Assembly (NCBI RefSeq): GCF_006861795.1
Contig: NZ_VDGH01000009.1
Span: 186,001 to 250,000, forward strand
Direction: 5' to 3'
Origin: Psychrobacillus lasiicapitis
GTDB taxonomy: Bacteria > Bacillota > Bacilli > Bacillales_A > Planococcaceae
DNA length: 64,000 nucleotides
The position numbers were made by a program, and so were the translations under genes. Positions 23,729-32,859 of this stretch are shown here, in pieces. Position 1 is the stretch's first letter; each line of letters starts with the position of its first letter. The notes beneath the pieces are model-generated. The model did not search any database. It saw only the letters and a list, made by a program, of their open reading frames with translations, and was not told the origin of the DNA.

Positions 23729-24607
23729 TTGAGAGAAAGTAAGACTGATCGTGCGTTTAATATATTCAACTATGTTTTTCTTGCAATTGTGGCTTTACTC
23801 GTAATCTATCCATTGATTTTCGTTCTTAGTGCATCTCTTAGTAACCCTGAGAACGTAATATCAGGTGATATGTGGTTATGGCCAAAGGAGTTTACATTAG
23901 ATGCATATGAAAAGGTGTTCCAGAACAAGGATATTATAAATGGGTTTATTAACACACTGAAGTATACAATTTTTGGCACTATCCTAAACGTCGTTATGAC
24001 TATTTTGGCAGCATATCCGCTATCTCGAAAAGACCTAAAGGGTCGGGGGTTTATCATGGCATTTATCGTCTTTACTATATTTTTTAGTGGAGGACTTATT
24101 CCGACGTACTTACTTATCAGAGACCTTGGGATGCTAAATACATTTTGGGTAATGATCATCCCAAACGCAGTTGCAGTTTGGAATATCATTATTATGCGAA
24201 CGTTTTTCCAATCTATTCCTCATGAATTAGAAGAGTCGGCAATGATTGATGGAGCAGGGAACTTCAGAATTTTATGGAGCATTGTTTTGCCACTATCATT
24301 CCCAGTAATAGCAGTTATGGTTCTCTTCTATTCAGTTGGTCACTGGAATTCATACTTCCAGGCACTGATATATTTACAGGATCAAGAGAAGTTTCCACTT
24401 CAACTGATTCTTCGACAAATTCTTATTCAAGGTCAAACGGATGACATGATCAAGGCAACGTCAGAAAGCTTTTTAGCCCAACAACTAAGCGTGGAAGGGT
24501 TGAAATATGCAGTACTTATAGTTGCAAATTTACCGATGCTTATGCTCTATCCGTTTTTACAGAGGTATTTTGTGAAGGGCGTCATGATTGGATCACTCAA
24601 AGGGTAA
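23729..24607 (+). CDS. ABC sugar transporter permease (LplC type)
   Basis: A 292-residue CUT1 permease with six membrane helices and the coupling motif EESAMIDGAGNFRILWSIVLP. LplC-like proteins keep the N-terminal 'LVIYPLIFVLSASLSNPE' block, seen here. The TTG at 23729 fits the AAGGGGTGG ribosome binding site; the GTG at 23720 overlaps that site. The gene is 12 bases after the first permease. The C-terminal end (QRYFVKGVMIGSLKG) is the standard end of the group. Confidence 0.88.
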   Translation: MRESKTDRAFNIFNYVFLAIVALLVIYPLIFVLSASLSNPENVISGDMWLWPKEFTLDAYEKVFQNKDIINGFINTLKYTIFGTILNVVMTILAAYPLSRKDLKGRGFIMAFIVFTIFFSGGLIPTYLLIRDLGMLNTFWVMIIPNAVAVWNIIIMRTFFQSIPHELEESAMIDGAGNFRILWSIVLPLSFPVIAVMVLFYSVGHWNSYFQALIYLQDQEKFPLQLILRQILIQGQTDDMIKATSESFLAQQLSVEGLKYAVLIVANLPMLMLYPFLQRYFVKGVMIGSLKG

Positions 24608-24641
24608 CAAGGGAAAAAGGATAAATGAGGGGGAGAATGTA

Positions 24642-26258
24642 TTGAAGAAAAGCTATTTTGTGGGTATGACCGCAACTCTATTACTGACAGCTAGTATTTT
24701 GGGTGCTTGTTCAGATGAGGAAGGGGCAGCTAAAAAAGGGGAAAATGCTGGTAATGTGAAAGCGACGGGTATGCCGATTGTAGAAGAAAAAATTCAAGTG
24801 GATGGTTTTGCAGCGAAGTTTTTCGCATCTCAGGACTGGAATAATCTGATGCTTTGGGAAGAGTATGAAAAAATGACCAATATCGATGTGGAATGGGAAA
24901 CTGTACAAATCGAGGGGTTAGCGGAGAAGAAAAACTTAAAACTTGCAGCTGGTGATTACCCTGATTTATTTTTCGCTTCAGCATTTTCGAAGACAGATCT
25001 GCTTAAATATGGTCAACAAGGTGTATTCTTGCCACTAAATGACTATATCGATGAATACGCACCAAACTTTAAAAAGATTTTAGAAGATTATCCTTCTGTG
25101 AAACAAGGCGTGACGATGGCGGACGGAAATATTTATGGCTTTCCAACTTTTTATGACCCGAATTTTGAATCACTTCGTGCTGGTACTCCATGGATAAATA
25201 AAGATTGGCTTAACAAATTAGGGCTAGAGGAACCTGAAACGACAGATGAATTGTATAAAGTATTGAAGGCGTTTAAAGAACAAGATCCAAATGGCAATGG
25301 ACAAGCAGATGAGCTTGGATGGGGAAGTGGATATGGTATTGATCAGTTCATTCATTATTTGCGCGGGACCTATGGCTTGAACAAACAAGGATCTATGAAT
25401 ATAAACTTAGACTTTAAAGAAGGTACTGAAGAATTCCGCTTTGTTCCTGCGACGGATGAATACAAGGAATTACTTACATTCTTAAACAAGCTTTATATGG
25501 AAGGTTTAATTAACCAAGATGTTTTCACAACCGAACCTCATGTGTTTGCTGCAGAAGCATCTAAAGGAAACTATGGTATGTTGAGTGAAGTTGACCCGAA
25601 AGAATTATTTAAACTAGATGGTTACATTGGTGTTCCTGTTCTCGAAGGTCCAACTGGTGAACGTTCTTACAACTTCGTTTCCAATGGTCTTGGAAATCTA
25701 GGAATGTTCGTATTGACGGATAAGGCTGAAAATCCAGAAGCAATGGTTCGTTGGATGGATTACTTTTATGGAGAAGAAGGTTCTAAGATGTTCTTCATGG
25801 GATTTGAAGGAGTCACGTATGAAGAAGATGAAAGTGGGAAATTTAAATATTTGGATACGATTACAAATAATCCTAATGGTTTGAACATGGACCAGGCAAT
25901 TAGTGAGTACTTAACATGGCCTGGTGGGTATTACCCTGGAATGGTTAGACAGAAATTCTTCCAAGGTGCAGAAGCTACAGAAAACTCTATTCAAAATGCA
26001 GAGAAAACTCTACCTTATACTATAAAGGATGAAGACATTCTTCCAGGTCTAAATTATACAGTGGAGGAAAGTGAACAAGTCGGTGCAATTATGACAGATA
26101 TCCAAACGTACATCAATGAAATGACTGCAAGTTTCATCACTGGTAAACAAGACTTTAGCAAATGGGATGAGTATAAGAAAACGCTTGATAAAATGGGATT
26201 ACAAGATTATCTTGAACTTGCTCAAGGAGCTTACGAACGATCAACAAAAGAAAAGTAA
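24642..26258 (+). CDS. Extracellular sugar-binding lipoprotein of the ABC importer
   Basis: A 538-residue family 1 solute-binding protein (LplA-like). The start is TTG after GAGGGGGAGAATGTA, giving a signal peptide that ends in the lipobox ILGAC (Cys near residue 25). The binding domain follows with a typical 'LKLAAGDYPDLFFA' segment, many aromatic residues and a calcium-loop-like DPNGNGQADELGW, as in oligosaccharide binders. It completes the importer with the two permeases upstream. Length is usual for oligosaccharide-binding members, so the ligand may be larger than a monosaccharide. Confidence 0.88.
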   Translation: MKKSYFVGMTATLLLTASILGACSDEEGAAKKGENAGNVKATGMPIVEEKIQVDGFAAKFFASQDWNNLMLWEEYEKMTNIDVEWETVQIEGLAEKKNLKLAAGDYPDLFFASAFSKTDLLKYGQQGVFLPLNDYIDEYAPNFKKILEDYPSVKQGVTMADGNIYGFPTFYDPNFESLRAGTPWINKDWLNKLGLEEPETTDELYKVLKAFKEQDPNGNGQADELGWGSGYGIDQFIHYLRGTYGLNKQGSMNINLDFKEGTEEFRFVPATDEYKELLTFLNKLYMEGLINQDVFTTEPHVFAAEASKGNYGMLSEVDPKELFKLDGYIGVPVLEGPTGERSYNFVSNGLGNLGMFVLTDKAENPEAMVRWMDYFYGEEGSKMFFMGFEGVTYEEDESGKFKYLDTITNNPNGLNMDQAISEYLTWPGGYYPGMVRQKFFQGAEATENSIQNAEKTLPYTIKDEDILPGLNYTVEESEQVGAIMTDIQTYINEMTASFITGKQDFSKWDEYKKTLDKMGLQDYLELAQGAYERSTKEK

Positions 26259-26268
26259 AATAATAATA

Positions 26269-26300
26269 CTCATACAAAGATTCTCATTTGTATGAGTTTT
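26269..26300 (+). terminator. Intra-operon terminator
   Basis: ACTCATACAAA pairs with TTTGTATGAGT and is followed by TTTTA. It could reduce transcription of downstream genes relative to the transporter genes. Confidence 0.65.
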
Positions 26301-26323
26301 ACCCTTTAAGGGAGGTAGCAATA

Positions 26324-27004
26324 TTGGATTTAAATGGATGGAAAGGAAAACTATACTGGTTCGTAGAATTTGTGACGATGCTTGCAGTATTGCAACTGAT
26401 GTGGATTGGGTTGACACTACTCGGTCTAGTAATTTTTGGAGTTTCTCCTGCTACAGTGGGGCTCTTTGGAGTAATGAGAAAAAGAATGCAAGGACAAGAT
26501 GAGTTGCGAACACTATTAAAAAATTATTGGGTTACGTATAAAAAGGAGTTTGTTAATTCTAATAAGATTGGAGTTATTTTAATAGGTATCGGTTATTTTC
26601 TGATCATCAATTTGCAGATTGCACTAACGATGAAAGGGACGTACGCTTTGTTTATGTTAACAGTAATTGTTATGATTTCGATTTTGTATGCTGTAATGTC
26701 GATGAATATATTCCAAGTATATGCACATTATGACCTACCTTTTGCACGTTATTTTTCAACATCTCTTTTACTAAGTATTTCGTTCCCTCTTCAAGTTCTT
26801 GGGTCCTTTATCGGGCTCTACATACTATATCGAATTTTCTTATTCATACCTGGACTTCTACCGTTTTTCGGAGTGAGTCTAACAATATTGTTTCTTACTT
26901 GGATGTCATCTCAAATTTTCCGGTTGAAAGGTGAATACGATGGAACATTACAGTTGGAGGAAGAGAAAAATTCAATACAGTCATTTAAAGAGGGTGCAAT
27001 ATGA
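26324..27004 (+). CDS. YesL-like membrane protein (DUF624)
   Basis: A 226-residue protein of the DUF624/YesL family: five or six hydrophobic segments with the 'GVSPATVGLFGVMRK' block near residue 35 and the 'YAVMSMNIFQVYAHYDLP' block. TTG at 26324 has AGGGAGGTAGCAATA upstream; earlier start codons lie inside the terminator hairpin. DUF624 members accompany LplABC-type importers in many Bacillales, but their role is unproven. The stop overlaps the next start (ATGA). Confidence 0.82.
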   Translation: MDLNGWKGKLYWFVEFVTMLAVLQLMWIGLTLLGLVIFGVSPATVGLFGVMRKRMQGQDELRTLLKNYWVTYKKEFVNSNKIGVILIGIGYFLIINLQIALTMKGTYALFMLTVIVMISILYAVMSMNIFQVYAHYDLPFARYFSTSLLLSISFPLQVLGSFIGLYILYRIFLFIPGLLPFFGVSLTILFLTWMSSQIFRLKGEYDGTLQLEEEKNSIQSFKEGAI

Positions 27005-28194
27005 AAAATATCTATTTAACCAATGCTACTATTGTGCTTGAAAAATCAGTTATACAAGATGGGTTTGTTCATATTAAGGGTGAAAAAATCGAATCTGTCG
27101 GAAAAATGGCAGACTGTCCCCCCATTAATAATAAGGAAGAAGTGTTTGATTGCACGGATAAACAATATGTTATTCCTGGAATGATAGATATACATGTGCA
27201 TGGGGCTGGGGGATATGACTTTATGGATTCAGAGCAAGAGACTATTGATGGTATTGCTCTTGCGCTTGCCAAAGAAGGGACTACCTCTTATCTGGCGACA
27301 ACGATGACAAATCCGCTTTCGAGAATTAGTAGTACACTTAAGAATCTTGCTAGCTACAAAAGAAATAGTAGTAGAGCGGGTATCGCAGAAATGGTAGGAA
27401 TCCATTTGGAGGGACCCTTTATCAACAAAGAACAAAAAGGAGCCCAACCAGAAGATGCTATCCTGCCACCTAATTGTAAATTGTTTGAAGAATGGCAGGA
27501 GCTATCTGGAGATGCTATTAAAATTGTAACATTTGCTCCTGAATTAGATGCCAATTTTGAGCTATTAAAGAAACTTCGACTAGCAGGAGTTATTCCATCG
27601 ATGGGACATACAAATGCAACTTACAATGAAACAGTTCAAGCTATAGGTCAAGGAATAACACATGCGACTCATCTATTCAATGGTATGAAAGGATTGCACC
27701 ACCGTGATCCAGGTGTTGTGGGCGGTGCACTTCTACATGATGAGGTTTATGTTGAAGTAATTCCAGATGGTATTCATTTTCATGCAGACTTATTGAAACT
27801 AGTAGTAAGAATGAAAGGACTTGAACGTATTTTGGTTATAACCGACGGAATGCGAGCGAAGGGGATGCCTGATGGAATTTACGATTTAGGCGGACAGAAC
27901 GTGACAGTTCGTGACGGGAAATGTTTATTAACGTCAACTGGATCTCTTGCGGGTAGTATAGTGACAATGAACAAAGCAAGGCTGAATCTACGCACATGGC
28001 TTAGTTTGACGATTCTGGAACAGATACAGGTTACATCTATAAACCAAGCTAAACGTTTAGGTCTCTTTGATAGAAAAGGATCCATTCAAGCTGGGAAAGA
28101 TGCTGACATCGTAATTCTTGGTATAAATGGAGAAGTCGAATTGACGATTTGCAGAGGGGTTATTGCTTTTCAATGTAAAGATGCATTTAAATGA
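27001..28194 (+). CDS. N-acetyl-amino-sugar-6-phosphate deacetylase (NagA/AgaA)
   Basis: A 397-residue amidohydrolase of the NagA family. Motifs in order are DIHVHG (metal ligands of the barrel), GIHLEGPFI (Glu ligand), GHTNATY and THLFNGM (His ligands), and VITDGMRA with the catalytic Asp. It removes the acetyl group from GlcNAc-6-P or GalNAc-6-P. Start and upstream stop overlap by four bases, so translation is coupled. The neighbours (SIS-type isomerase, PfkB kinase, class II aldolase) make galactosamine-6-P the expected product, hence AgaA function; the sequence alone cannot separate NagA from AgaA. Confidence 0.88.
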   Translation: MKNIYLTNATIVLEKSVIQDGFVHIKGEKIESVGKMADCPPINNKEEVFDCTDKQYVIPGMIDIHVHGAGGYDFMDSEQETIDGIALALAKEGTTSYLATTMTNPLSRISSTLKNLASYKRNSSRAGIAEMVGIHLEGPFINKEQKGAQPEDAILPPNCKLFEEWQELSGDAIKIVTFAPELDANFELLKKLRLAGVIPSMGHTNATYNETVQAIGQGITHATHLFNGMKGLHHRDPGVVGGALLHDEVYVEVIPDGIHFHADLLKLVVRMKGLERILVITDGMRAKGMPDGIYDLGGQNVTVRDGKCLLTSTGSLAGSIVTMNKARLNLRTWLSLTILEQIQVTSINQAKRLGLFDRKGSIQAGKDADIVILGINGEVELTICRGVIAFQCKDAFK

Positions 28195-28260
28195 TGTAAA
28201 TCTTTCTGAATTGATGATATATTGAAATTGTGAAGACGTAAGAAGAAGGATGAAAAAGAT

Positions 28261-28992
28261 ATGAAGCCGTTAGACCAAGGAAGTATTATTCCATTATATC
28301 ATCAATTAAAGCAACGGTTAGATGCTCGGATTCGTGCAGGTGAATGGAAGCCGGGAGATAAAATTGATTCGGAAAATCGTTTAATGGAAATGTTTCAGGT
28401 AAGTAGAAATACAGCTAAGAAAGCGATTGAAGAATTGGTTCAAGAAAGGATACTTTATAGGGTTCAAGGGAAAGGAACCTTCGTCTCCAAACCTAAATTT
28501 GAGCAGTCCTTAGGTGGATTTTATAGTTTTAGTCGAGTTTTACATGAAAAAGGCCTTCATCCAACTGACCAAGTGCTTGAAGTAAAAGAAGTTGAACCTT
28601 CTGCAACTGTGAGGGATGGATTGCAACTTCCCAAAGGCGAAAATGTAGTTGAAATGAAGAGATTACGCTGTGCGGACGGGGAGCCAATTATACTTGAATC
28701 ATCGTTTATGCCAAAGTCGGTTATACAGGATATGTCGGTTCTGTACGAAGTAGGAACCTCGTCCCTATATGATTTATTGGCTGAACGTTATAACGTGACT
28801 GTAGTTCGTGCAAAAGAAGCATTCGAGCCGGTTTTAATTCGAGAAGAGGAAAGTATACTTCTTCAGACGAAAGTAGGGAAACCTGCTTTGTTATTGGAGC
28901 GAACTGCATATGACACGAATGAACAACCTGTCGAGTTTTGTATTTCAATTGTAAGAGGAGATCGCTGCAGATTTTACACAGATCTTCATTAA
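28261..28992 (+). CDS. GntR/HutC-family regulator (NagR-like)
   Basis: A 243-residue GntR regulator: winged helix at the N-terminus (IRAGEWKPGDKIDSENRL, RNTAKKAIEEL, RVQGKGTFV) and a UTRA ligand-binding domain from about residue 85. HutC-type members such as NagR/YvoA bind amino-sugar phosphates. Position right after the deacetylase gene suggests it senses GalN-6-P or GlcN-6-P. AGAAGGATGAAAAAGAT precedes the ATG. A hairpin terminator follows. Confidence 0.85.
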   Translation: MKPLDQGSIIPLYHQLKQRLDARIRAGEWKPGDKIDSENRLMEMFQVSRNTAKKAIEELVQERILYRVQGKGTFVSKPKFEQSLGGFYSFSRVLHEKGLHPTDQVLEVKEVEPSATVRDGLQLPKGENVVEMKRLRCADGEPIILESSFMPKSVIQDMSVLYEVGTSSLYDLLAERYNVTVVRAKEAFEPVLIREEESILLQTKVGKPALLLERTAYDTNEQPVEFCISIVRGDRCRFYTDLH

Positions 28993-29017
28993 ACTCATAG
29001 AAATTTCTATGAGTTTT
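28991..29017 (+). terminator. Hairpin between regulator and aldolase genes
   Basis: AAACTCATAGAA and TTCTATGAGTTT are perfect complements around two bases; a short T-rich stretch is included. It may separate two transcripts. Confidence 0.6.
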
Positions 29018-29066
29018 AAAATAGATTTAGTTGTACCAACAACCCACTAACGAAAGGGGTCATTTT

Positions 29067-29909
29067 ATGACGCTAGTTACAACGAAAGAAATGTTAAAAG
29101 ACGCTCATACAAACCACTATGCAATCGGTGCATTCGGAGCGCATAATCTAGAAATTATTAAGTCAGTAATTGCTGGTGCGGAATCAGTAGGTTCCCCAGT
29201 CATCCTTCAAACTACTTCCAGTACGTATAAGTATGTGGAGATGCCTTATATGATTGCTATGGCAAAAGCTGCTGCTGAACAAGCAAAAATACCAGTAGCA
29301 TTGCATCTTGATCATGGTGAATCATTTGACGTCGTAATGGAATGTTTGCGAGCTGGTTATACATCTATCATGATTGATGGTTCAAAGCTTTCATTAGAAG
29401 ACAATATTGCACTTGTACGTAAAGTAACGGATGCAGCTGGCCCTATCGGTGTTCCGGTAGAAGCAGAACTAGGTACAATCGGTGGAGTGGAAGATGATTT
29501 TGTGGTGGAGGAGAGTGAAGCATTTTTTACTGATCCAGAAGCGGCAGAACGATTTGTGCGAGAGACTGGTATTGATTCGTTTGCTCCTGCATTTGGAACT
29601 GCACATGGTAACTATAAGAGGGAGCCTAAACTTCAATTTGATCTGCTAGATAAAATTCAAAAACTGACCAATATTCCGCTCGTTATGCATGGAGCATCAG
29701 GGGTACCGGAAGAAAGTGTGCGTAAATCATTAGATTATGGAGTAGCGAAAGTGAATTTCTCAACCGAATTGAAAGATTTATTTGCAGAAGAAGTACGAGC
29801 TTTTTTTCAAGATAATCCAAATGAAAATGACCCGCGTAAATATTTCATACCTGCAAGAGAGGCATTAATTGAGTTAGTTAAAAGAAAGATCATGATGTTA
29901 CAAAAATGA
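29067..29909 (+). CDS. Class II tagatose/fructose-bisphosphate aldolase
   Basis: A 280-residue class II (metal-dependent) aldolase: HLDHGESF (catalytic Asp and Zn-binding His), MIDGSKLS, EAELGTIGG, GTAHGNYK (Zn His) and HGASGVPEE (Zn His), and a phosphate-binding NFSTELK. The GatY/KbaY-type length and the neighbouring PfkB kinase and AgaS-like gene suggest tagatose-1,6-bisphosphate as substrate, giving DHAP and glyceraldehyde-3-P; fructose-1,6-bisphosphate cannot be excluded. The ATG at 29067 follows GAAAGGGGTCATTTT. The stop overlaps the kinase start (ATGA). Confidence 0.85.
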   Translation: MTLVTTKEMLKDAHTNHYAIGAFGAHNLEIIKSVIAGAESVGSPVILQTTSSTYKYVEMPYMIAMAKAAAEQAKIPVALHLDHGESFDVVMECLRAGYTSIMIDGSKLSLEDNIALVRKVTDAAGPIGVPVEAELGTIGGVEDDFVVEESEAFFTDPEAAERFVRETGIDSFAPAFGTAHGNYKREPKLQFDLLDKIQKLTNIPLVMHGASGVPEESVRKSLDYGVAKVNFSTELKDLFAEEVRAFFQDNPNENDPRKYFIPAREALIELVKRKIMMLQK

Positions 29910-30844
29910 TTACAACTATCACATTGAATACTGCAATTGATCAAGTGTATGAAGTGGAGTCATTGGATGTTGGAGGGACAAATCGAGTTTCTGCTATTAC
30001 TCAGGAGGCCGGGGGTAAGGGCATGAATGTTGCAAAGGTACTCCAATACTTAGGTGCAGAAGTGAATGTTGGTGGATTTGCGGGGGGGACTAACGGAAAG
30101 AAAATTCGACAACTTTTAAAAAAACGTGCTATTCCAAGTGAATTAATATCAGTTAGTGGTGAAAGTCGAATTTGTTTAACAGTGCTAGATTCATTGAATA
30201 GTAAAGTGACAGAACTTCTTGAGAGTGGACCAGAAATATCCGTAGAGGAATGGCAATCCATGCTCGAATGGGTAAAACAGAAGTCTAAAATCGTCAAATG
30301 GTTTGCATTGTCAGGTAGCTTGCCGAAAGGACTACCAACCACTGCATATGCAGAGCTGATACAAATTATACATGCCAATGGTGCGAAAGCGGTACTCGAT
30401 TCAAGTGGTGATGCATTACGAAATGGAATCGAAGCAAAACCATTTGCAATAAAACCAAATGAGCATGAAATTGCAGCAATCCTAGGTAAAACTGCTATAA
30501 CTGAAACTGAATTGCTCGAAGCAGGGGGGCGCTTTGTTAGTGAAGGAATTGACCATGTATGCCTTACGTTGGGCGAAGAAGGGGCAATTTTCGTCAACCA
30601 ATATGGGTATTTCAAAGCAAATGCACCATCGATTGACGTCATCAATACTGTAGGAAGTGGAGATGCTTTTGTAGGGGGACTGCTATACGGGTTAGCTCAA
30701 AATGAAGAAATTAGCACAGCTTATAAACGAGCAATAGCATGTGGATCAGTTAACGCGATGTATCGAGCAATCGGTTTTATTGATTTGGGGCAAGTGGAAG
30801 TATTAATGGAGCAAATTACTATCGAAAAAATAAAAGATAGATAG
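29906..30844 (+). CDS. PfkB-family 1-phosphofructo-/tagatose-6-phosphate kinase
   Basis: A 312-residue PfkB kinase of the LacC/FruK group: TLNTAIDQVYEV at the N-terminus, GGKGMNVAKVLQYLG (PfkB signature 1), KPNEHEIAAILG, and NTVGSGDAFVGG (signature 2 with the catalytic Asp). In this context tagatose-6-P to tagatose-1,6-bisphosphate is the expected reaction, directly supplying the aldolase gene whose stop codon overlaps its start. FruK activity is the main alternative. Both signatures are intact. Confidence 0.85.
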   Translation: MITTITLNTAIDQVYEVESLDVGGTNRVSAITQEAGGKGMNVAKVLQYLGAEVNVGGFAGGTNGKKIRQLLKKRAIPSELISVSGESRICLTVLDSLNSKVTELLESGPEISVEEWQSMLEWVKQKSKIVKWFALSGSLPKGLPTTAYAELIQIIHANGAKAVLDSSGDALRNGIEAKPFAIKPNEHEIAAILGKTAITETELLEAGGRFVSEGIDHVCLTLGEEGAIFVNQYGYFKANAPSIDVINTVGSGDAFVGGLLYGLAQNEEISTAYKRAIACGSVNAMYRAIGFIDLGQVEVLMEQITIEKIKDR

Positions 30845-30857
30845 GGGTATGAATTTT

Positions 30858-31874
30858 ATGCATACGTATAATGAAATAGTCGGACAGGCGGAACAATTAC
30901 AAAAGACACTAGAACTTGTAGACAATCTAATAATGGAACAAGTGAATGTAGACCATGTATTATTCACGGGGTGTGGAACATCTTTTTATTTGGCAGCTTC
31001 TGCGGCTAAATATTATCAAACAGTGACGGGTCAATTTGCTTCTGCAGTTCCTGCGTCTGAGCTATTTCTACACACATCAACGACAATTGTTCCTGGAAAG
31101 AAATATTTTGTTGTTGGAATATCTAGATCAGGAACGACTTCTGAAATTCTTATCGCGCTCGATCATTTAAAGGGCAATGCTGATATTCGTACATTAGCAG
31201 TCACGTGTAACGGGGATACACCTATGGCAGCGGCAACAGATCAAGTTATTGCACTTGATCATATTACGGAAAAAAGCGTTGTGATGACCCAATCATTTTC
31301 CAATATGCTGTTTGCACTTCAAGTATTCGCGGCAAGGCAAGGACGTTCTACTCAAAATTTGACAGAACTTAAACAAGTTCCAGAGTTGGTAGAGGCTGCA
31401 TTAACATTAGAAGATTTAACAAAAGGTGTGGCGGAAGATTTAACGAAGAAACGCTTTATCTTCCTTGGATCAGGTTCATATAATGGAATTGCAAAAGAAG
31501 CTACTTTGAAGCTAAAAGAAATGACACAAACAGAATGCGAAAGCTACTCAAGCTTGGAGTTTAGACACGGTCCAATTTCAATAGTAGACGATTCAACAGT
31601 AGTTATCCTATTAACTCAACTGGAGACAAAAGACTACGATCAACAACTTGTTATGGATATCCAAAAGCTTGGTGGATACGTACTTACCATCGGACCAGTA
31701 GCTGAAGGGTTTGTTGCAGATCACATTATTGAATTGACAAACACAATAAGTGATTTGAACCGACATGCTATTTATGTTCCTTATCTTCAATTACTAGCGT
31801 ATCAACGAGCGATGCATTTAGGGTTCGATCCAGATCAGCCTCGAAATCTTACTCAAGTTGTTAAATTGTCATAA
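30858..31874 (+). CDS. SIS-domain amino-sugar-phosphate isomerase/deaminase (AgaS-like)
   Basis: A 338-residue protein with two SIS domains like the isomerase half of GlmS: FTGCGTSFYLAASAAKYY, GISRSGTTSEIL, GSGSYNGIAKEATLKLKEM and SLEFRHGPISIV are all typical. It lacks the glutaminase half, so it should deaminate/isomerise rather than synthesise. With the deacetylase and the tagatose-type kinase and aldolase it best fits AgaS: galactosamine-6-P to tagatose-6-P plus ammonia. The second ATG, nine bases after AGGGGT, is chosen. GlcN-6-P or fructosamine-6-P are alternative substrates. Confidence 0.82.
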   Translation: MHTYNEIVGQAEQLQKTLELVDNLIMEQVNVDHVLFTGCGTSFYLAASAAKYYQTVTGQFASAVPASELFLHTSTTIVPGKKYFVVGISRSGTTSEILIALDHLKGNADIRTLAVTCNGDTPMAAATDQVIALDHITEKSVVMTQSFSNMLFALQVFAARQGRSTQNLTELKQVPELVEAALTLEDLTKGVAEDLTKKRFIFLGSGSYNGIAKEATLKLKEMTQTECESYSSLEFRHGPISIVDDSTVVILLTQLETKDYDQQLVMDIQKLGGYVLTIGPVAEGFVADHIIELTNTISDLNRHAIYVPYLQLLAYQRAMHLGFDPDQPRNLTQVVKLS

Positions 31875-31891
31875 TCGGAAGGTGATTATAG

Positions 31892-32782
31892 ATGGGATAC
31901 ATTCTCGCAGCGGATATCGGAGGTACAAAACTTGCAACAGCACTATTTAAAAATGACGGAACTGTTGTGAAGACGAACGAATCATTAAGTGAAAAAAAAG
32001 ACGAGGAACTGTTGTTTCAGTGCCTGGTTAATTCATTCCGCTCTCTGTGTATAAATGAAGGTGTAAATTTTGATGATATAAATGGGATTGCAGTAGGAAT
32101 ACCAGGAATTGTGGATGCTGAAAAAGGTATAGCTGTTTTTCAGAATAATTTACCGTGGAGGGATTTCCCGTTGGTAGAAAGACTTGAAAGCGAGTTTCCG
32201 CAATCCAAAATTATGATGGATAATGATGTTTATATGGCCACTTGGGGAGAGTATACAACTCGTGGCTTTTCTTCAGAAACGATGGTTTACATGACGCTGA
32301 GTACAGGTATTTCTTGCTGCTTGATTCATCAGGGATTGTTTTTAAGAGGAAGTGGAATGGCGGGAGAAATTGGATTTAGTTTAACGGGAACTTCAGATAC
32401 CAGTCTTGAAACTCTAGTTTCTGGTCCTGCACTAGAATTAAAAGGACGAAAACAATTTAATAATCCCGAACTATCTTTAAAAGAGATGATGGTGGGTTAT
32501 TATCAAGGCAATGTTCATATTGCAAGAATAATAAATGAAGCAGTAACTGCACTTGCAAAAGAAGTTTATCAAATTCTCGTCTTCACCGATCCACATTGTA
32601 TTGTACTTGGTGGTGGTGTATTCAATCATCATCCAACGCTTATTGAAGCGGTCCGAAAAGAGGTTGGACAGTATCTCCACCATCCTTTATTAAAGGGTAA
32701 AGAAGAACGTATAGAAGCAAGCATCTATAAGGGAGAAGCAGGTATACGTGGTGCAGCTTCCAGAGTTATAAATATAAAATAA
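31892..32782 (+). CDS. ROK-family sugar kinase without the zinc motif
   Basis: A 296-residue ROK kinase: phosphate loop ADIGGTKLATALF, GIPGIVD, DNDVYMATWGEY with the catalytic Asp, and VLGGGVF. The usual ROK zinc motif (Cys-x-Cys-Gly-x2-Gly-Cys) is absent; the corresponding stretch is GFSLTGTSDTSLETLVSG. In this cluster an intracellular N-acetylgalactosamine kinase is needed because import is by ABC transporter and leaves the sugar unphosphorylated. GlcNAc or glucose kinase activity is the alternative. AGGTGATTATAG precedes the ATG. It is the last gene of the operon, followed by a terminator. Confidence 0.82.
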   Translation: MGYILAADIGGTKLATALFKNDGTVVKTNESLSEKKDEELLFQCLVNSFRSLCINEGVNFDDINGIAVGIPGIVDAEKGIAVFQNNLPWRDFPLVERLESEFPQSKIMMDNDVYMATWGEYTTRGFSSETMVYMTLSTGISCCLIHQGLFLRGSGMAGEIGFSLTGTSDTSLETLVSGPALELKGRKQFNNPELSLKEMMVGYYQGNVHIARIINEAVTALAKEVYQILVFTDPHCIVLGGGVFNHHPTLIEAVRKEVGQYLHHPLLKGKEERIEASIYKGEAGIRGAASRVINIK

Positions 32783-32822
32783 ATATAAACCCTCGTCTAA
32801 GTTGGACGAGGGTTTATATTTT
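32783..32822. terminator. Bidirectional terminator
   Basis: ATAAACCCTCGTC pairs with GACGAGGGTTTAT, flanked by A-rich and T-rich sequence, so it can stop the sugar operon and the convergent MsmX-type gene. Confidence 0.8.
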
Positions 32823-32859
32823 AAAGTTCAAGAAATTTTTAAGTGCGCTTACACCCTTT

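Noticed and set aside
30001-30645. Long minus-strand frame of 214 codons
   Set aside because: It is antisense to the PfkB kinase, which has both family signatures; a shadow frame.
27001-32782. Standard GlcNAc pathway (nagA-nagB)
   Set aside because: There is no NagB; instead an AgaS-like SIS protein, a LacC-like kinase and a class II aldolase are present, which GlcNAc use does not need.
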